64,000 nt of DNA, taken from NCBI RefSeq assembly GCF_000698595.1, contig NZ_JFHC01000006.1:1-64000 (forward strand), given 5' to 3'. This document shows positions 8,349-18,084 of this stretch, piece by piece. The notes under the pieces were generated by a model, which saw nothing but the letters and a program-made list of their open reading frames with translations, searched no databases and was not told where the DNA came from. The position numbers and the translations under genes were made by a program. Origin of the DNA: Caballeronia glathei (GTDB lineage: Bacteria; Pseudomonadota; Gammaproteobacteria; Burkholderiales; Burkholderiaceae). Numbering within the stretch: the first letter of the stretch is position 1; every line of letters starts with the position of its first letter.

Positions 8349-8514
8349 GCGTTGTCGTCTCTCGTGATCCCGCGTCGTCCCTCGAGTTGCGCCGCTTCGG
8401 CGAAAGCCGGTGTTGCGATGGATGCGCCCTGTCTCCAGGCGCGCGGCGAGCCATCGACCGGAGCCCCCGATCTTGCAGGCAGGCCGCGATCCGCGCAAGC
8501 GGTCCGGGCGTGCG

Positions 8515-9807
8515 TCACCGTCCGCCGCCGTACCATTTCATCAGCGGCGTCGAGGTGATGCCGTGCACGATCACCGACGCCGCGATCACCGCGATCACGA
8601 GCGGGACCAGCGGCGCCGCGGCGCTCTTCGGCGCGTGCTCGAGCGCGTACATCAGGTAATAGAACGAGCCGACGCCACGAATGCCGAACCAGCTCATCAG
8701 CCGGCGCTGCGAGGCGCTCGCCATCGAGCCTGCCAGCGAAGCCTCGACCGCCACGGGCCGCACGAGCACGAAGAGCGCGGCGATCAGCGCCCCGGCCTGC
8801 CACGTGAACAGGTCCCGCCAGATGGAGCCGAGTACGGCGCCCACGATCAGCATGATGGCGACCTCGGCGATGCGCTCCAGTTCGATCGTGAAGCCGAGCA
8901 CGCGCTCGGCCATGAACGCATGGGCGCGCTCGGGGTCCGACGCGGTCGCGCCGACGTCCTCCGAATCGATCGTGCCGACCGCCTCGCGCGGCGACTTGGC
9001 GCCGCTCGCCTTTTGCTCGACGCGGCGCATCGCGAGCCCGGCCGCGAACACCGCGAGAAACGCGTACGTGTGGATCAGCTCGGCCACGCCGTACGACAGC
9101 GCGATCAGTCCGAGCGCGTAGAAACCCTCGGGGCCGAGCGCCTGGCCGTGGCGCGTGCGCAGGAAGGCGACGAGGCGCACCGAGAGGTCCCCGAGGAGCC
9201 ACCCGCTCGCGAGCGCGCCGGCGACACCCCACAGCGCCTCGCCCGCGAACGCCCACGAGTGCGCGTGCCCGGGCGACGCCTCGTAGTTGCACACCGCGAT
9301 GCCGAGCAGCGCGAACGGCAGCGCGATGCCGTCGTTCAGGCCGCCTTCGCCCGTCAGCGAGAAGCGCAGCAGGTCGACGTCGCCGGGGCTTTCGACCTGC
9401 ACGTCGTGGGCGAGCACGGGGTCGGTCGGCGCGAGCATCGCCGCGACGAGCAGCGACGGACCCCACGCGAAGCCGAGCACGTAGACGCAGACGAGCGTCA
9501 TCGCGGCGACGGTGAGCACCATCGCGAAGAAGCCGAGGCGGATCGGCAGCAGCCAGATGCGGTCGGTCGGCGGCACGCGCAGGCGCAGGCCGATCGCGAA
9601 GAGCGACACGAGCATCGCGACTTCGGTAATGCGGCGCAGCACGGTGGCGTCGGCCGCGAGATCGAGGGAGAGCAGCCCGGCGCCCGCCGGGCCGAGCGCG
9701 ATGCCGATCGCGAGGTAGCACATCGCGGTGCTGATCGGCAGGTGCTTGAACGTCGAACTGGCAAGTCCCATCAAGATGAGTACACCGCCAACGACGAGAT
9801 ACCACAT
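8515..9807 (-). CDS. cation:proton antiporter (CPA family)
   Basis: A membrane protein of about 430 residues with 12 or so hydrophobic segments. Typical antiporter features are PISTAMCYLAIGIALGP near the N-terminus, LAPTDPVLAHDVQ (the conserved Asp of the ion site) and GEGGLNDGIALPFALLG. It exchanges Na+ or K+ for protons across the inner membrane; the ion is not predictable here. The start at 9807 (MWYLVVGGVLILMG) begins at the first membrane helix. An ATG at 10041 would add a 78-residue Arg/Pro-rich stretch unlike the family. Confidence 0.85.
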   Translation of the reverse strand: MWYLVVGGVLILMGLASSTFKHLPISTAMCYLAIGIALGPAGAGLLSLDLAADATVLRRITEVAMLVSLFAIGLRLRVPPTDRIWLLPIRLGFFAMVLTVAAMTLVCVYVLGFAWGPSLLVAAMLAPTDPVLAHDVQVESPGDVDLLRFSLTGEGGLNDGIALPFALLGIAVCNYEASPGHAHSWAFAGEALWGVAGALASGWLLGDLSVRLVAFLRTRHGQALGPEGFYALGLIALSYGVAELIHTYAFLAVFAAGLAMRRVEQKASGAKSPREAVGTIDSEDVGATASDPERAHAFMAERVLGFTIELERIAEVAIMLIVGAVLGSIWRDLFTWQAGALIAALFVLVRPVAVEASLAGSMASASQRRLMSWFGIRGVGSFYYLMYALEHAPKSAAAPLVPLVIAVIAASVIVHGITSTPLMKWYGGGR

Positions 9808-10007
9808 CGTTTCGGTCAATGGAAACCTGTCTGCTTGGGAAGATGGCCGGCGCTGGCTCGAAAGGGGCCGGAAGGTCAAACGAGGGTAGCACGAGGCATG
9901 CCCGTCGACGGCCGCAGACGGGAAAAGAGGCAAGGCGCCCCTGGCGGGCGCGCTGAGTTGTGCGGGGAGGACGGGCCGGGAGGATGGCCGCAACGAAGCA
10001 GGCGGGA

Positions 10008-10223
10008 TCAGCGCCGGTGTCCTCGCCTGTCGTCGATCCACATGCGCGCCCAGCGCGCCGCATAGGCGATGGCGTGCTCGGCGTCGAAGAAGTAGTCGAG
10101 CGCGTCGAAGGCGTACGCGCGCCTCACGGGAGTCGCCTTTTCCCTGATGGTCAGATTGGCCGCATAGAGGCCGCTCGGAAGCGCCTGTGCCGCCGGCGCC
10201 ACTTCATAACCCTTGTAATGCAT
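10008..10223 (-). CDS. small conserved protein (DUF6566-like)
   Basis: A 71-residue protein starting MHYKGYEVAPAAQALPSGLYAANLTI, with a short beta-rich first half and a helical second half (AEHAIAYAARWARMWIDDR). It resembles the small Burkholderiales proteins of the DUF6566 type, although I cannot confirm this. ATG 10223 is preferred over 10298 because a GGAG-like site (GGTGAACCGGGC) precedes it and the family starts MHYKGYE. Function unknown. Confidence 0.6.
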   Translation of the reverse strand: MHYKGYEVAPAAQALPSGLYAANLTIREKATPVRRAYAFDALDYFFDAEHAIAYAARWARMWIDDRRGHRR

Positions 10224-10372
10224 GCCCGGTTCACCTCCGTTGACTGTGTGAATGAGCTTATCGGCAGGCAGGCGCCGCGTGAAACAAGGCTTTCGCACAA
10301 GCTAATGAGCGCCGATGCGCGATCCTTATCGGCGGACCGGCTGCTCACCGGCGGCCTGGCGGTCACGCTGCG

Positions 10373-10909
10373 TCACAGCATCCGCCGCAGCGTCGCGTCG
10401 CGGAACACGACGTGATGCCCGATCGCGGCGAGCGCGTGCAGCCCGATCACGAAGTAAAAGAAATTGCCGACGAGCACGTGCGCCCGGTGGATCACCGTGC
10501 GCGCGAGCGGATCGGCGCCGACGAGCGTGACGGGCACGCCCACGCCCGGCAGCACGAGCGGATGCCCGCCGGTGTTGAGCATCAGGATGCCGAGGAGCGG
10601 CTGCGCGACGATGAACACATAGAGCGCGACGTGCACGAGGCGCGCGAGGAACGTCGCGACGCGCGCCGCCGCGATTTCGGGCGGCGCCCCGCGCCACAGG
10701 CGCCACAGAATCCTCAGCACGGCAAGCGCCAGCACGAGCGACCCGCACCAGAGATGCACGCCCGTCCAGAACACACGGCTTTCGCTGCCCTTGGGGCCGC
10801 GCATTTCGATCGCCAGGTAGCCGAGGGCGATCACGAGCGCCATCGCCCAGTGAAGCAGGACGGCGGGTCGGGAATAACGGCCGGTGTCGGAGGTGGTGGT
10901 TGCCTGCAC
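10373..10909 (-). CDS. cytochrome b561
   Basis: A 178-residue integral membrane protein with four hydrophobic helices and His residues at 20 (VLLHWAM), 52 (GVHLWCG), 144 (HRAHVL) and 158 (IGLHALAA). This is the usual set for two b hemes in the bacterial YodB/CybB b561 family. It moves electrons between the quinone pool or superoxide and periplasmic partners. It stands alone; the divergent neighbour is a flavoprotein oxidoreductase gene. Confidence 0.88.
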   Translation of the reverse strand: MQATTTSDTGRYSRPAVLLHWAMALVIALGYLAIEMRGPKGSESRVFWTGVHLWCGSLVLALAVLRILWRLWRGAPPEIAAARVATFLARLVHVALYVFIVAQPLLGILMLNTGGHPLVLPGVGVPVTLVGADPLARTVIHRAHVLVGNFFYFVIGLHALAAIGHHVVFRDATLRRML

Positions 10910-11185
10910 TCGCTGCTCCTGGTGGGGGCGTTTCTCACGGGGTCGAATCGTCCCGGCGGCGGGAAAGTGCGCTCCGCGCGGGCGTTCCGGTCATCGAAGT
11001 GGAACGGGCAAAGCGGGCCGTTTATTCCGGCGGCATGAAAAAAGCCGGTGCGCGCAAGCCGCGGCGAGCGCGCGTAAGATGGCGAAACCGCAGGACGGCA
11101 GGCATTCAGGCTTGACCGACGGCAATTGCAGCGCGACAGGTTGCAGGACGACTTCTCCACCGGAATTCCTACGCGGGAGGTTTCG

Positions 11186-12580
11186 ATGTCACAGCATTTC
11201 GACGCGGTCGTGATCGGCACGGGACAAGGCGGATCGCCGCTCGCGGTGCGCCTCGCGCAAAGCGGGCGGCGCACCGCCGTCATCGAGCGGCATCTGTTCG
11301 GCGGCACGTGCGTGAACGTCGGCTGCACGCCGACCAAGACCTATGTGGCAAGCGCCCGGGCGGCGCATGTGGTGCGGCACGCGGCGGACTACGGCGTGAT
11401 CGTGGGCGGGGAAATGCGGGTCGACATGGCGCGCGTGAAGGCGCGCAAGGACGAAGTGAGCGGCGCCTCGCGCACCGGCATCGAAGCGTGGCTGCGCGGC
11501 ACGCCGAACGTCACCGTCTTCAAGGGGCACGGCCGTTTCACCGGCGCGCATTCGATCCGCGTGCAGGGCCACGACGGCAGCGTGAACGACTTCGACGCCG
11601 ACGAGATCTTCATCAACACCGGCACGCGCCCGGCGGTGCCGGACATCGAAGGCATCGGCGCAATTTCCTATCTGACCAATTCGACCCTGCTCGAGCTGGC
11701 CGAGCTGCCGGAGCATCTCGTGATCGTCGGCGCGAGCTATATCGCGCTCGAATTCGCGCAGATGTTCCGCCGCTTCGGCAGCCGGGTGACGGTGCTCGTG
11801 CGCGGCAAGCGCGTGCTCGCGCGCGAGGACGCCGATTTCGCGGAGGGCATCCAGACGGTGCTCGCGCGCGAGGGCGTCGAGTTCCGCTTCGGCGGCGAGC
11901 CGACGCGTGTCGAGCCGCTCGCGTCGCAGGCGGCCAGCGGCGTGCGCATCCATTTGAAGGAGGACTCGCTCGACGCGTCGCATCTGCTCTTTGCCACCGG
12001 CCGCACGCCGAACACCGACGACCTCGGGCTCGACGCGGCGGGCATCGCGCTGAACCGGCACGGGCTGATCGACGTGGACGGCGAGCTGCGCACCGCGGTG
12101 GAGGGCGTCTGGGCGCTCGGCGACGTGAACGGGCGAGGCGCCTTCACGCATACGTCGTACAACGACTTCGAGATCATCGCGGCGAACCTGCTCGACGGCG
12201 AGGCGCGCAGCGTCGACACGCGGATCATGGCGTACGCCGTGTTCGTCGATCCGCCGTACGCGCGGGTCGGCATGAGCGAGACGGAAGTGCGCGCGGGCGG
12301 CCGCGAGGCGCTGATCGCGACGATGCCGATGTCGCGGGTCGGCCGGGCGCGCGAGCGCGGCGAGACGGACGGCTTCATGAAAGCGCTCGTCGATGCGAAG
12401 ACGAAGCAGATTCTCGGCGCGGCGATCCTCGGCATTGAAGGCGACGAGGCGATCCACACCTTCGTCGACATCATGAACGCCGGCGCGCCGTACACCACGC
12501 TGCAGCACGCGATGCACATCCATCCGACCGTGAGTGAACTGATTCCCACGCTGCTCGGCATGCTGCGGCCGCTCAAGTAG
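11186..12580 (+). CDS. pyridine nucleotide-disulfide oxidoreductase (MerA/Lpd-like)
   Basis: A 464-residue flavoprotein. It has the FAD-binding motif VIGTGQGGSPLA near the N-terminus, the redox-active disulfide GGTCVNVGCTPTK (C42, C47), an NAD-binding GASYIALEFAQMF, ALGDVNGRGAFTHTS for FAD, and the C-terminal dimer motif MHIHPTVSELIPTLL. No mercury-specific N-terminal or C-terminal Cys pairs are present, so it is a MerA-like or lipoamide-dehydrogenase-like enzyme of undefined substrate. GGGAGG six bases before ATG 11186 fixes the start. Confidence 0.85.
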   Translation: MSQHFDAVVIGTGQGGSPLAVRLAQSGRRTAVIERHLFGGTCVNVGCTPTKTYVASARAAHVVRHAADYGVIVGGEMRVDMARVKARKDEVSGASRTGIEAWLRGTPNVTVFKGHGRFTGAHSIRVQGHDGSVNDFDADEIFINTGTRPAVPDIEGIGAISYLTNSTLLELAELPEHLVIVGASYIALEFAQMFRRFGSRVTVLVRGKRVLAREDADFAEGIQTVLAREGVEFRFGGEPTRVEPLASQAASGVRIHLKEDSLDASHLLFATGRTPNTDDLGLDAAGIALNRHGLIDVDGELRTAVEGVWALGDVNGRGAFTHTSYNDFEIIAANLLDGEARSVDTRIMAYAVFVDPPYARVGMSETEVRAGGREALIATMPMSRVGRARERGETDGFMKALVDAKTKQILGAAILGIEGDEAIHTFVDIMNAGAPYTTLQHAMHIHPTVSELIPTLLGMLRPLK

Positions 12581-12596
12581 CGCGCACGCGGGCGTC

Positions 12597-13871
12597 CTAC
12601 ACCTCGACGGCGGGCTCCGCCTCCTTCTTCGGCGCGGCTTCGCGCGTCTCCGGCATCGCGAGCCACACCAGCGCGACCGCGAGCGCGCCCGCGCCCGCGA
12701 GCCCGAAGAAGCTCATCGCCGTGCCGAAGCGGTCGGCGGCGAAGCCTGCGGCCGCCGTGCTGAGCGTGGCGCCGATGCCCGCCGCGAGCCCGAAGAAGCC
12801 GATCGTCAGGTTGTAGTGGCCCTTGCCGCCCGCCACGTCGGCGGCGATGAGCGGCAGCATCACGCCGAACACCGCCGCGCTGATGCCGTCGAGCATCTGC
12901 ACCGGCACGAGCAGGTACGGGCTGCTCACGCCAGCGAAGAGCAGGGCGCGCACCGGCAGCGCGCAAAAGCCGAGGATCAGCACCGGCCGCCGCCCCCAGC
13001 GCTGCGCCTGCCGCCCGACCCACGGCGAGAGCGCCGCGACGATGAACTGCGGCACGATGATGCACGCCGCGATCACGAGTTGAACGTTGTCGCCCATGTG
13101 CGCAGTCACTTCGCCCGCGGCGAGATTGAGCATCGCCGCGTTCGACAGGTGGAACAGCACCACGCAGCCCGCGAAGATCAGAAGCCGCCTGTCCTGGAGC
13201 AGCTCGCGCAGCGTTTCGCGTTCCTCGCCTTCGGGCGTGAGCCGCTTTTGTGCCTTCGCCGCCTCCCGCGAAGCCTTCGCGTCCTTGCCCCAGAACTTTC
13301 TGCGCGGCGGGGCGGGCGGCATCTCGTGATGGATCATGGAGAGCGCGACGAGCGCCGGCAGCGCGAGCGCGGCGGTGAGGAAGAACACCGAGCGCAGCGA
13401 GAAATACTCGCCGAACACGCCCATCAGCGCGGCCGTGAGGGCGCTGCCGATCGACGCCCAGCGCGCGTTGCGCCCGAGCCGGTCGCCGAGATCGGCGCGC
13501 GAGACGAGCGCGTACGAAATCGCCGCCATGGCGGGCACGAGCATGCAGCTCGCGAAGCCGTGCAGCACTTCGGCCGCGAACACGGGCACGAACGTCGGGC
13601 TTGCCGCGAGAAAGAGCGCGCTCGCGATGATCGCGACGATCGCGGACGCGGCGGCGAACTTCTTGTTGCGCATCGCATCGACGAGCGCACCCGCCGGCAG
13701 CTGGCTCGCCATCGCGCTGATCGTGCCGACGGAGAGCATCAGGCCGATTTCGCCCTGCGTCCACTTGTTGGCCGCGAGGTACGAGGCGATGAAGGGGCCG
13801 AAGCCGGTCTGCACGTTGGCGACGAAAAAGTTCAGCCAGTCGAGCGCGCGAAGACTTCGTGCAATTACCAT
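12597..13871 (-). CDS. MFS transporter
   Basis: A 424-residue major facilitator protein with about 12 membrane segments, including PAGALVDAMRNKKF in the loop after helix 2 and a second-half counterpart GRQAQRWGRRPVLILG. A charged central loop is visible. The substrate is unknown; it resembles DHA-type drug exporters. It begins 24 bases after the stop of the PRC-barrel gene and probably belongs to its transcript. Its stop faces the stop of the flavoprotein gene across 16 bases. Confidence 0.85.
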   Translation of the reverse strand: MVIARSLRALDWLNFFVANVQTGFGPFIASYLAANKWTQGEIGLMLSVGTISAMASQLPAGALVDAMRNKKFAAASAIVAIIASALFLAASPTFVPVFAAEVLHGFASCMLVPAMAAISYALVSRADLGDRLGRNARWASIGSALTAALMGVFGEYFSLRSVFFLTAALALPALVALSMIHHEMPPAPPRRKFWGKDAKASREAAKAQKRLTPEGEERETLRELLQDRRLLIFAGCVVLFHLSNAAMLNLAAGEVTAHMGDNVQLVIAACIIVPQFIVAALSPWVGRQAQRWGRRPVLILGFCALPVRALLFAGVSSPYLLVPVQMLDGISAAVFGVMLPLIAADVAGGKGHYNLTIGFFGLAAGIGATLSTAAAGFAADRFGTAMSFFGLAGAGALAVALVWLAMPETREAAPKKEAEPAVEV

Positions 13872-13895
13872 TGTTCTGGATCGATATCGTTGTCG

Positions 13896-15101
13896 TTATC
13901 TGGAAGGGCGCGCGCCTGAAGCCGCGCTGCCCGATGCCACCGGGCCGGCCGCGACGGCACCGGACGAGACGGCGGCAGGCGATGCGGCGGCGGCAGGCGC
14001 GGGCGCGGGGACGACAGGAGAAACGATCTTGATGGGTTGATCGGACCCGTACGTGGGTGAAGCCTTGAGCTGGGCGTCGGTGAAATCCATTTGCAGCGTC
14101 GGTGTCTTGTTCCTCGATACGATGTGCAGGTCCGCCCAGTTCGCCGCCACGTGGCGCTTGTCGCCGGCGAGCGAGCTGCTCAGGTCCACGACGAGCGCCT
14201 GCGGCTGCGCCTGCGAGTCGATCAGCACGTCCACCACGCGGCCGATGCGCGCGCCGCTCGGCTGCACGACCGTCGAGTCGACGAGCTGCGTGAGATTCGG
14301 CGGCAGGTCCTTCACCGGCTGCGGCTTGGGCGCGGGGTCCGCGGGCCGCGACTTGCCGGCCGCGGGCTGCGGCAGGTTGAGCGTGATCGGGGCGGTTTTC
14401 GACGCGGGGCTGAAGCGAAACGCCGTCCACGGGAAGATGACCTTGCGGTCGCCCACGCCGAGAAACCCCGACAGGTTGACCAGCATCATCTTCGGCTTGG
14501 CCGCGGTATCGACATACACATCCACTGCCCGCCCGATCACCTTGCCGTCCGGGCGCTGCACTTCGCTGTCGAGCAGGCCGTGCAGCTGATCGTGCTGGAG
14601 GATGCGGGTGGAGATGATCTGCGGCGGCGGAGGAGGCGGCGGCTCCTCGGGCGGCGGCGTGACCACGGGCTCGCGCGGCTTCGGCTTGACGATGCGGCGC
14701 TTGGGCTTCTGCGGGCGCGGCGCCTTGACCTCGGAGGCCGGCTCGACGGCGACCACCGCCGACGACGGCTCTTCGGCATCGGCGGATTCCGCTTCGCTCG
14801 GCGACGGCACGAACGAGTGCTCGACGATCGGCGCCGGGGTCTGCTGCGGGATCAGGCTGCACGCGGAAAGCGCCGCCATGACCGCGAGCGGCGCGACAGA
14901 GCGCGCGAGAAACCGGAGCCGGCATCGCACGGGAAGGCTGCTCGCGAGAATGGCCAGAAGCGAGGCCAGAAGCGCAGCCAGACGCGCGGCCCAGAGCGCG
15001 GCCAGACGCATGGCCCGGAGCGTGGCCATGAGCGTGGCCAGAAGCGCGAGGGGTAACGAACCTCGGGGTGGGAGACCTCGACGCGGGACACCGCCATTCA
15101 T
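13896..15101 (-). CDS. PRC-barrel domain protein, probable lipoprotein with repeat leader
   Basis: This encodes two PRC-barrel-like modules: GKVIGRAVDVYVDTAAKPK (module 1) and GARIGRVVDVLIDSQAQPQ (module 2). They are preceded by a Pro-rich linker (PPPEEPPPPPPP) and a lipobox LSAC after APLAVMAA. PRC-barrels are small beta domains found in RNA-processing and envelope proteins. The start is uncertain. ATG 15101 has GGAG eight bases upstream but puts a hydrophobic tetrapeptide-repeat leader before the lipoprotein signal; GTG 14930 would give a standard signal peptide. It lies between the ankyrin and MFS genes on the same strand. Confidence 0.7.
   Translation of the reverse strand: MNGGVPRRGLPPRGSLPLALLATLMATLRAMRLAALWAARLAALLASLLAILASSLPVRCRLRFLARSVAPLAVMAALSACSLIPQQTPAPIVEHSFVPSPSEAESADAEEPSSAVVAVEPASEVKAPRPQKPKRRIVKPKPREPVVTPPPEEPPPPPPPQIISTRILQHDQLHGLLDSEVQRPDGKVIGRAVDVYVDTAAKPKMMLVNLSGFLGVGDRKVIFPWTAFRFSPASKTAPITLNLPQPAAGKSRPADPAPKPQPVKDLPPNLTQLVDSTVVQPSGARIGRVVDVLIDSQAQPQALVVDLSSSLAGDKRHVAANWADLHIVSRNKTPTLQMDFTDAQLKASPTYGSDQPIKIVSPVVPAPAPAAAASPAAVSSGAVAAGPVASGSAASGARPSR
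14950..15045. repeat. 12-bp minisatellite, eight copies, in-frame in the PRC-barrel leader
   Basis: Eight consecutive 12-mers of the type GTGGCCAGAAGC / GCGGCCAGACGC run without gaps. On the minus strand each encodes one tetrapeptide (xLxA: LLAT, LMAT, LRAM, RLAA, LWAA, RLAA, LLAS, LLAI). Copy-number change would lengthen or shorten the N-terminal hydrophobic region without a frameshift. Confidence 0.9.
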
Positions 15102-15250
15102 CACAAAAGCTCCATGTTTCCAGGCCACCTGCTTGGGTCAGATCGCCCCGGAGGAAGGCGCTTTGCGTAACGCTCGTGACGCGCGTGACGCGAGAGGCGG
15201 CTCATCGGGACGGATTGATATTCGAGAGTCGTGGGGGAGCGTGCCGCGCG

Positions 15251-15802
15251 TCAGACGCCGGGCGGGCGCGTGCGTGCCTCGGTTGCCGCGACGAGCCGGG
15301 CCACGGTGTCGGGCGCGCCCATCTTTTCGGCGGCGTCGCGGGCGGAATAGCCGTTCGCATCGCGTGCGTCGGGATTCGCTCCGTGCGCGATCAGATAATC
15401 GACCAGCTCGACGCGGTTGAACATCGCCGCGACCATGAGCGCCGTGCGGCCGTCGGGCGACGCGCCTTCGACGTCGGCGCCGTGTTCGAGCAGCACCTCG
15501 ATCACCGGCCTGAAGCCCTTGAAGGCCGCGCCCGCGATCGGCGTCTGGCCGTTGTCGTTGCGCATGTCCGGGTCGGCCTTGTGTTCGAGCAGCACGCGCA
15601 CCGCGTCGGCATGGCCGTGGTAGCTCGCGAGCATCACGAGGGTGTCGCCGCGGTCGTTGCGCAGGTTCGGCGGCAGGCCCTTGCCGAGGAGCGCGTCGAG
15701 CATCGCGGCGTCGCCGCGGCGGGCGACGTCGAAGACTTCGCTTGCGAAAGCGATCAGTTCGTCGTCGGGTCCTTCGTTCTTTCCGTTGTCCGGGTCGTTC
15801 AT
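15251..15802 (-). CDS. ankyrin-repeat protein
   Basis: A 183-residue soluble protein made mostly of four to five ankyrin repeats. Diagnostic pieces are GDTLVMLASYHGHADAVRVL, GQTPIAGAAFKGFRPVIEVL and GRTALMVAAMFNRVELVDYL. No signal peptide. Such proteins mediate protein-protein contacts, and in Burkholderia small ones often sit beside catalase genes; no such partner is seen here. GGAG eleven bases before ATG 15802 supports the start. It is upstream of the PRC-barrel and MFS genes on the same strand with a 149-base gap. Confidence 0.88.
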   Translation of the reverse strand: MNDPDNGKNEGPDDELIAFASEVFDVARRGDAAMLDALLGKGLPPNLRNDRGDTLVMLASYHGHADAVRVLLEHKADPDMRNDNGQTPIAGAAFKGFRPVIEVLLEHGADVEGASPDGRTALMVAAMFNRVELVDYLIAHGANPDARDANGYSARDAAEKMGAPDTVARLVAATEARTRPPGV

Positions 15803-16313
15803 CAGTTCGCTCCATATTGGCTGCGTGGTCCAGCGCGCCTTCGTTCGCGCCCTTGCTTCGGTCCCGCCTGCAGGGGCGCCTCGGCAGCGCAGTTCGAAGG
15901 ATACACAGGTTTGCCCGCGCCACGCGCCCGGGCGGCCCGCGCGCGTGGCCGGAGCGCGGCGCGATGCGCCCGTCAGAAGGCGCCAGGACATCGCTGCGCG
16001 ACAGCGGCCGGGCATGCGGCGCAGCGCCCGCTTGCGGTGACGAAGCGCAATGCGTCGACGGCCTGCGGCGCCGCTGCCCGGCACGCCGTCGGACTCGGCG
16101 TCCGGCCGCAAGGGGCATCGCACGTCACGCGGCAGCACACCGCAGCAGCACGATTCGCGCCAACGCGGGGCATGGAGCGTTGCAACGGCGTGTCGCGCCC
16201 GACATGTTCGATGCGCCTGATGCGCTCGACGCAAGTAACTCGCTTGACGAGGGCCGGCGCACGCCCTTACGCTCGGCGCAATTCAACGCCCCGCTCGAGG
16301 AACGCAACTCATC
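15803..16313. other. 511-bp intergenic region with no gene seen
   Basis: The region between the divergent ankyrin and methyltransferase genes is very GC-rich, with open frames in several phases but none with a ribosome-binding site and a recognisable product. It should hold the promoters of both genes; I see no clear consensus boxes. Confidence 0.5.
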
Positions 16314-16970
16314 ATGACCGACGCCGACCCCAACGCCGCCCCGGCCGCAGACACGGACGCCGCCGCGCGGCGCATCGCGCCCGCGGCCACGCGCAACCGC
16401 GATGCGATTCTCGCCGTGCTGTCGCGCGTGCTGCCGCCAGGCGGCGTCGTGCTGGAAATTGCGAGCGGCACCGGCCAGCACGCGGCGCACTGCGCCGCTG
16501 CGTTGCCGGGCATCGTCTGGCAGCCGAGCGATCCGGATGCCGCATCGCGCGAATCGATCGCCGCGTGGCGCACACACGAGCGGCTCGCGAACCTGAGGGC
16601 GCCGCTTGCGCTCGACGTCCGTTCCGCCGACTGGGGCATCGGCGAGGTCGCGGCCGTCGTCTGCATCAACATGATTCACATCGCGCCGTGGGAAGCGGCG
16701 CAGGCCCTCTTTCGCGGCGCGGGCGAGCGGCTCGCTGCGGGCGGCGTACTTTATCTGTATGGCCCGTACCGGCGCAACCGGGCGCACACGGCGCCGAGCA
16801 ACGAAGCCTTCGACGCGCAACTGCGCGCCACCGACCCGCGCTGGGGCGTGCGCGACATGGAAGACGTGGAGGCGCTCGGAACGGAGGCGGGGCTGTCGAT
16901 GGAGGAAGTCGTGCCGATGCCCGCAAACAACTTCAGTCTGGTGTTTCGCAAGGACGCGGCGTCGGCGTGA
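16314..16970 (+). CDS. SAM-dependent methyltransferase, DUF938 family
   Basis: A 218-residue protein with the class I SAM-binding motif VVLEIASGTGQHAAHCAAALP, then QPSDPDAASRESI and VVCINMIHIAPWEAAQALF, all typical of the DUF938 family (PF06080). Target unknown. The ending NNFSLVFRK is also characteristic of the family. It stands alone; the downstream gene runs convergently. Confidence 0.85.
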   Translation: MTDADPNAAPAADTDAAARRIAPAATRNRDAILAVLSRVLPPGGVVLEIASGTGQHAAHCAAALPGIVWQPSDPDAASRESIAAWRTHERLANLRAPLALDVRSADWGIGEVAAVVCINMIHIAPWEAAQALFRGAGERLAAGGVLYLYGPYRRNRAHTAPSNEAFDAQLRATDPRWGVRDMEDVEALGTEAGLSMEEVVPMPANNFSLVFRKDAASA

Positions 16971-17040
16971 GGGAGGGTGCCGCAGAGGCGTCCGCTCCGT
17001 CCTGCCAGCGCCCGCGCTCGCGAAGCCCGCTCGGTTCCAC

Positions 17041-17976
17041 TCACGCCCGCGCCCCCGAAGCCGGCTCGCCGGCTCCGAACGCCCGGCGCCACGGCACGGT
17101 CGCCATCAGCGACGCCGCCACGATCAATCCACCGCCGATCCATCCGGCCGCCGATACCGCTTCGCCCAGCCACACGCTTGCAAAGAGCGCGCCGAACGCC
17201 GGTTCGCTGCCCATCAGCAGCCCGACGCGCGTCGGGCTGCTGCGCTTGATGGCGAAGTTCTGCGCGAAGAAGGCGAAGAGCGTGCAGGCGAGCACCAGAT
17301 AGATCACGGATCCCCAGAAGAGGCCGTGCCCGGCGAGCGCCGGCACGTGCCGCAGTTGCGCGGGCGCGAAGACAAGCGCGACCGCCGCGCTGCCGAGCGC
17401 GACGACGCCCGACTGCAACGCCGTCACCGCAAGCGCGGGCAGGGCGGATGAGCGCGTCACGCGCTTCACCACGCACACGTGCAGCGCACGCAGGAGGGCG
17501 GCAAGCAGGATGAGCGCATCGCCGGGATTGAAGACGAGCGCGCCGTCGCCTGCGAGCAGCCACGCGCCCGCGAGCGACACCGCCACCGCGAGCCACTCGA
17601 TGCGGCTCGGCCGGCGCCTGAGCAGCGCCCATTCGACGAGCGGCGTCAGCACCACGCACAGGCTGATCAGGAACGCCGCGTTCGCCGCACGCGTGAGCAT
17701 CACGCCGAAGGTTTCGGCGAGAAAGATGGCGAGCAGCAGCGTGCCGGCGCCGAGCACGCCGCGCAGGGTGGCGGCATCGGCGTGGCGCACGGCGCGCAGG
17801 CTCGGCGCGAGCAGGACGAACGTGATGCCGAAGCGCAACGCGAGCAGCGCGAGCGCAGGGTAGTAGACGAGCGCTTCCTTCACGACGCCGTAACTGCTGC
17901 CCCACACGACGGCAACCGCGAGCAGCATCAGGTCGGACAGGAAAAGCAGGCGCTTCGAAGGGGGCGTGGCGTGCAT
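17041..17976 (-). CDS. DMT-superfamily (EamA) exporter
   Basis: A 311-residue membrane protein with ten hydrophobic helices and two EamA repeats (AVVWGSSYGVVKEAL at the start; SPTRVGLLMGSEPAFGALFA in the second half). EamA proteins export amino acids, metabolites or drugs. It is divergent from a LysR gene with 108 bases between the starts, which usually means the LysR protein controls it. ATG 17976 begins MHATPPSKRLLFLSDLML, just before the first helix. Confidence 0.87.
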   Translation of the reverse strand: MHATPPSKRLLFLSDLMLLAVAVVWGSSYGVVKEALVYYPALALLALRFGITFVLLAPSLRAVRHADAATLRGVLGAGTLLLAIFLAETFGVMLTRAANAAFLISLCVVLTPLVEWALLRRRPSRIEWLAVAVSLAGAWLLAGDGALVFNPGDALILLAALLRALHVCVVKRVTRSSALPALAVTALQSGVVALGSAAVALVFAPAQLRHVPALAGHGLFWGSVIYLVLACTLFAFFAQNFAIKRSSPTRVGLLMGSEPAFGALFASVWLGEAVSAAGWIGGGLIVAASLMATVPWRRAFGAGEPASGARA

Positions 17977-18084
17977 GTATGAGCTCCGGCGTGGCGAAAG
18001 AGTGCGCAGGCCGGTATTGTCGAATGATGCGCGGTTCGCGATAATCGGGTTCGCGTGCACAGCCTTTATGCTTGCCGCGCACAA

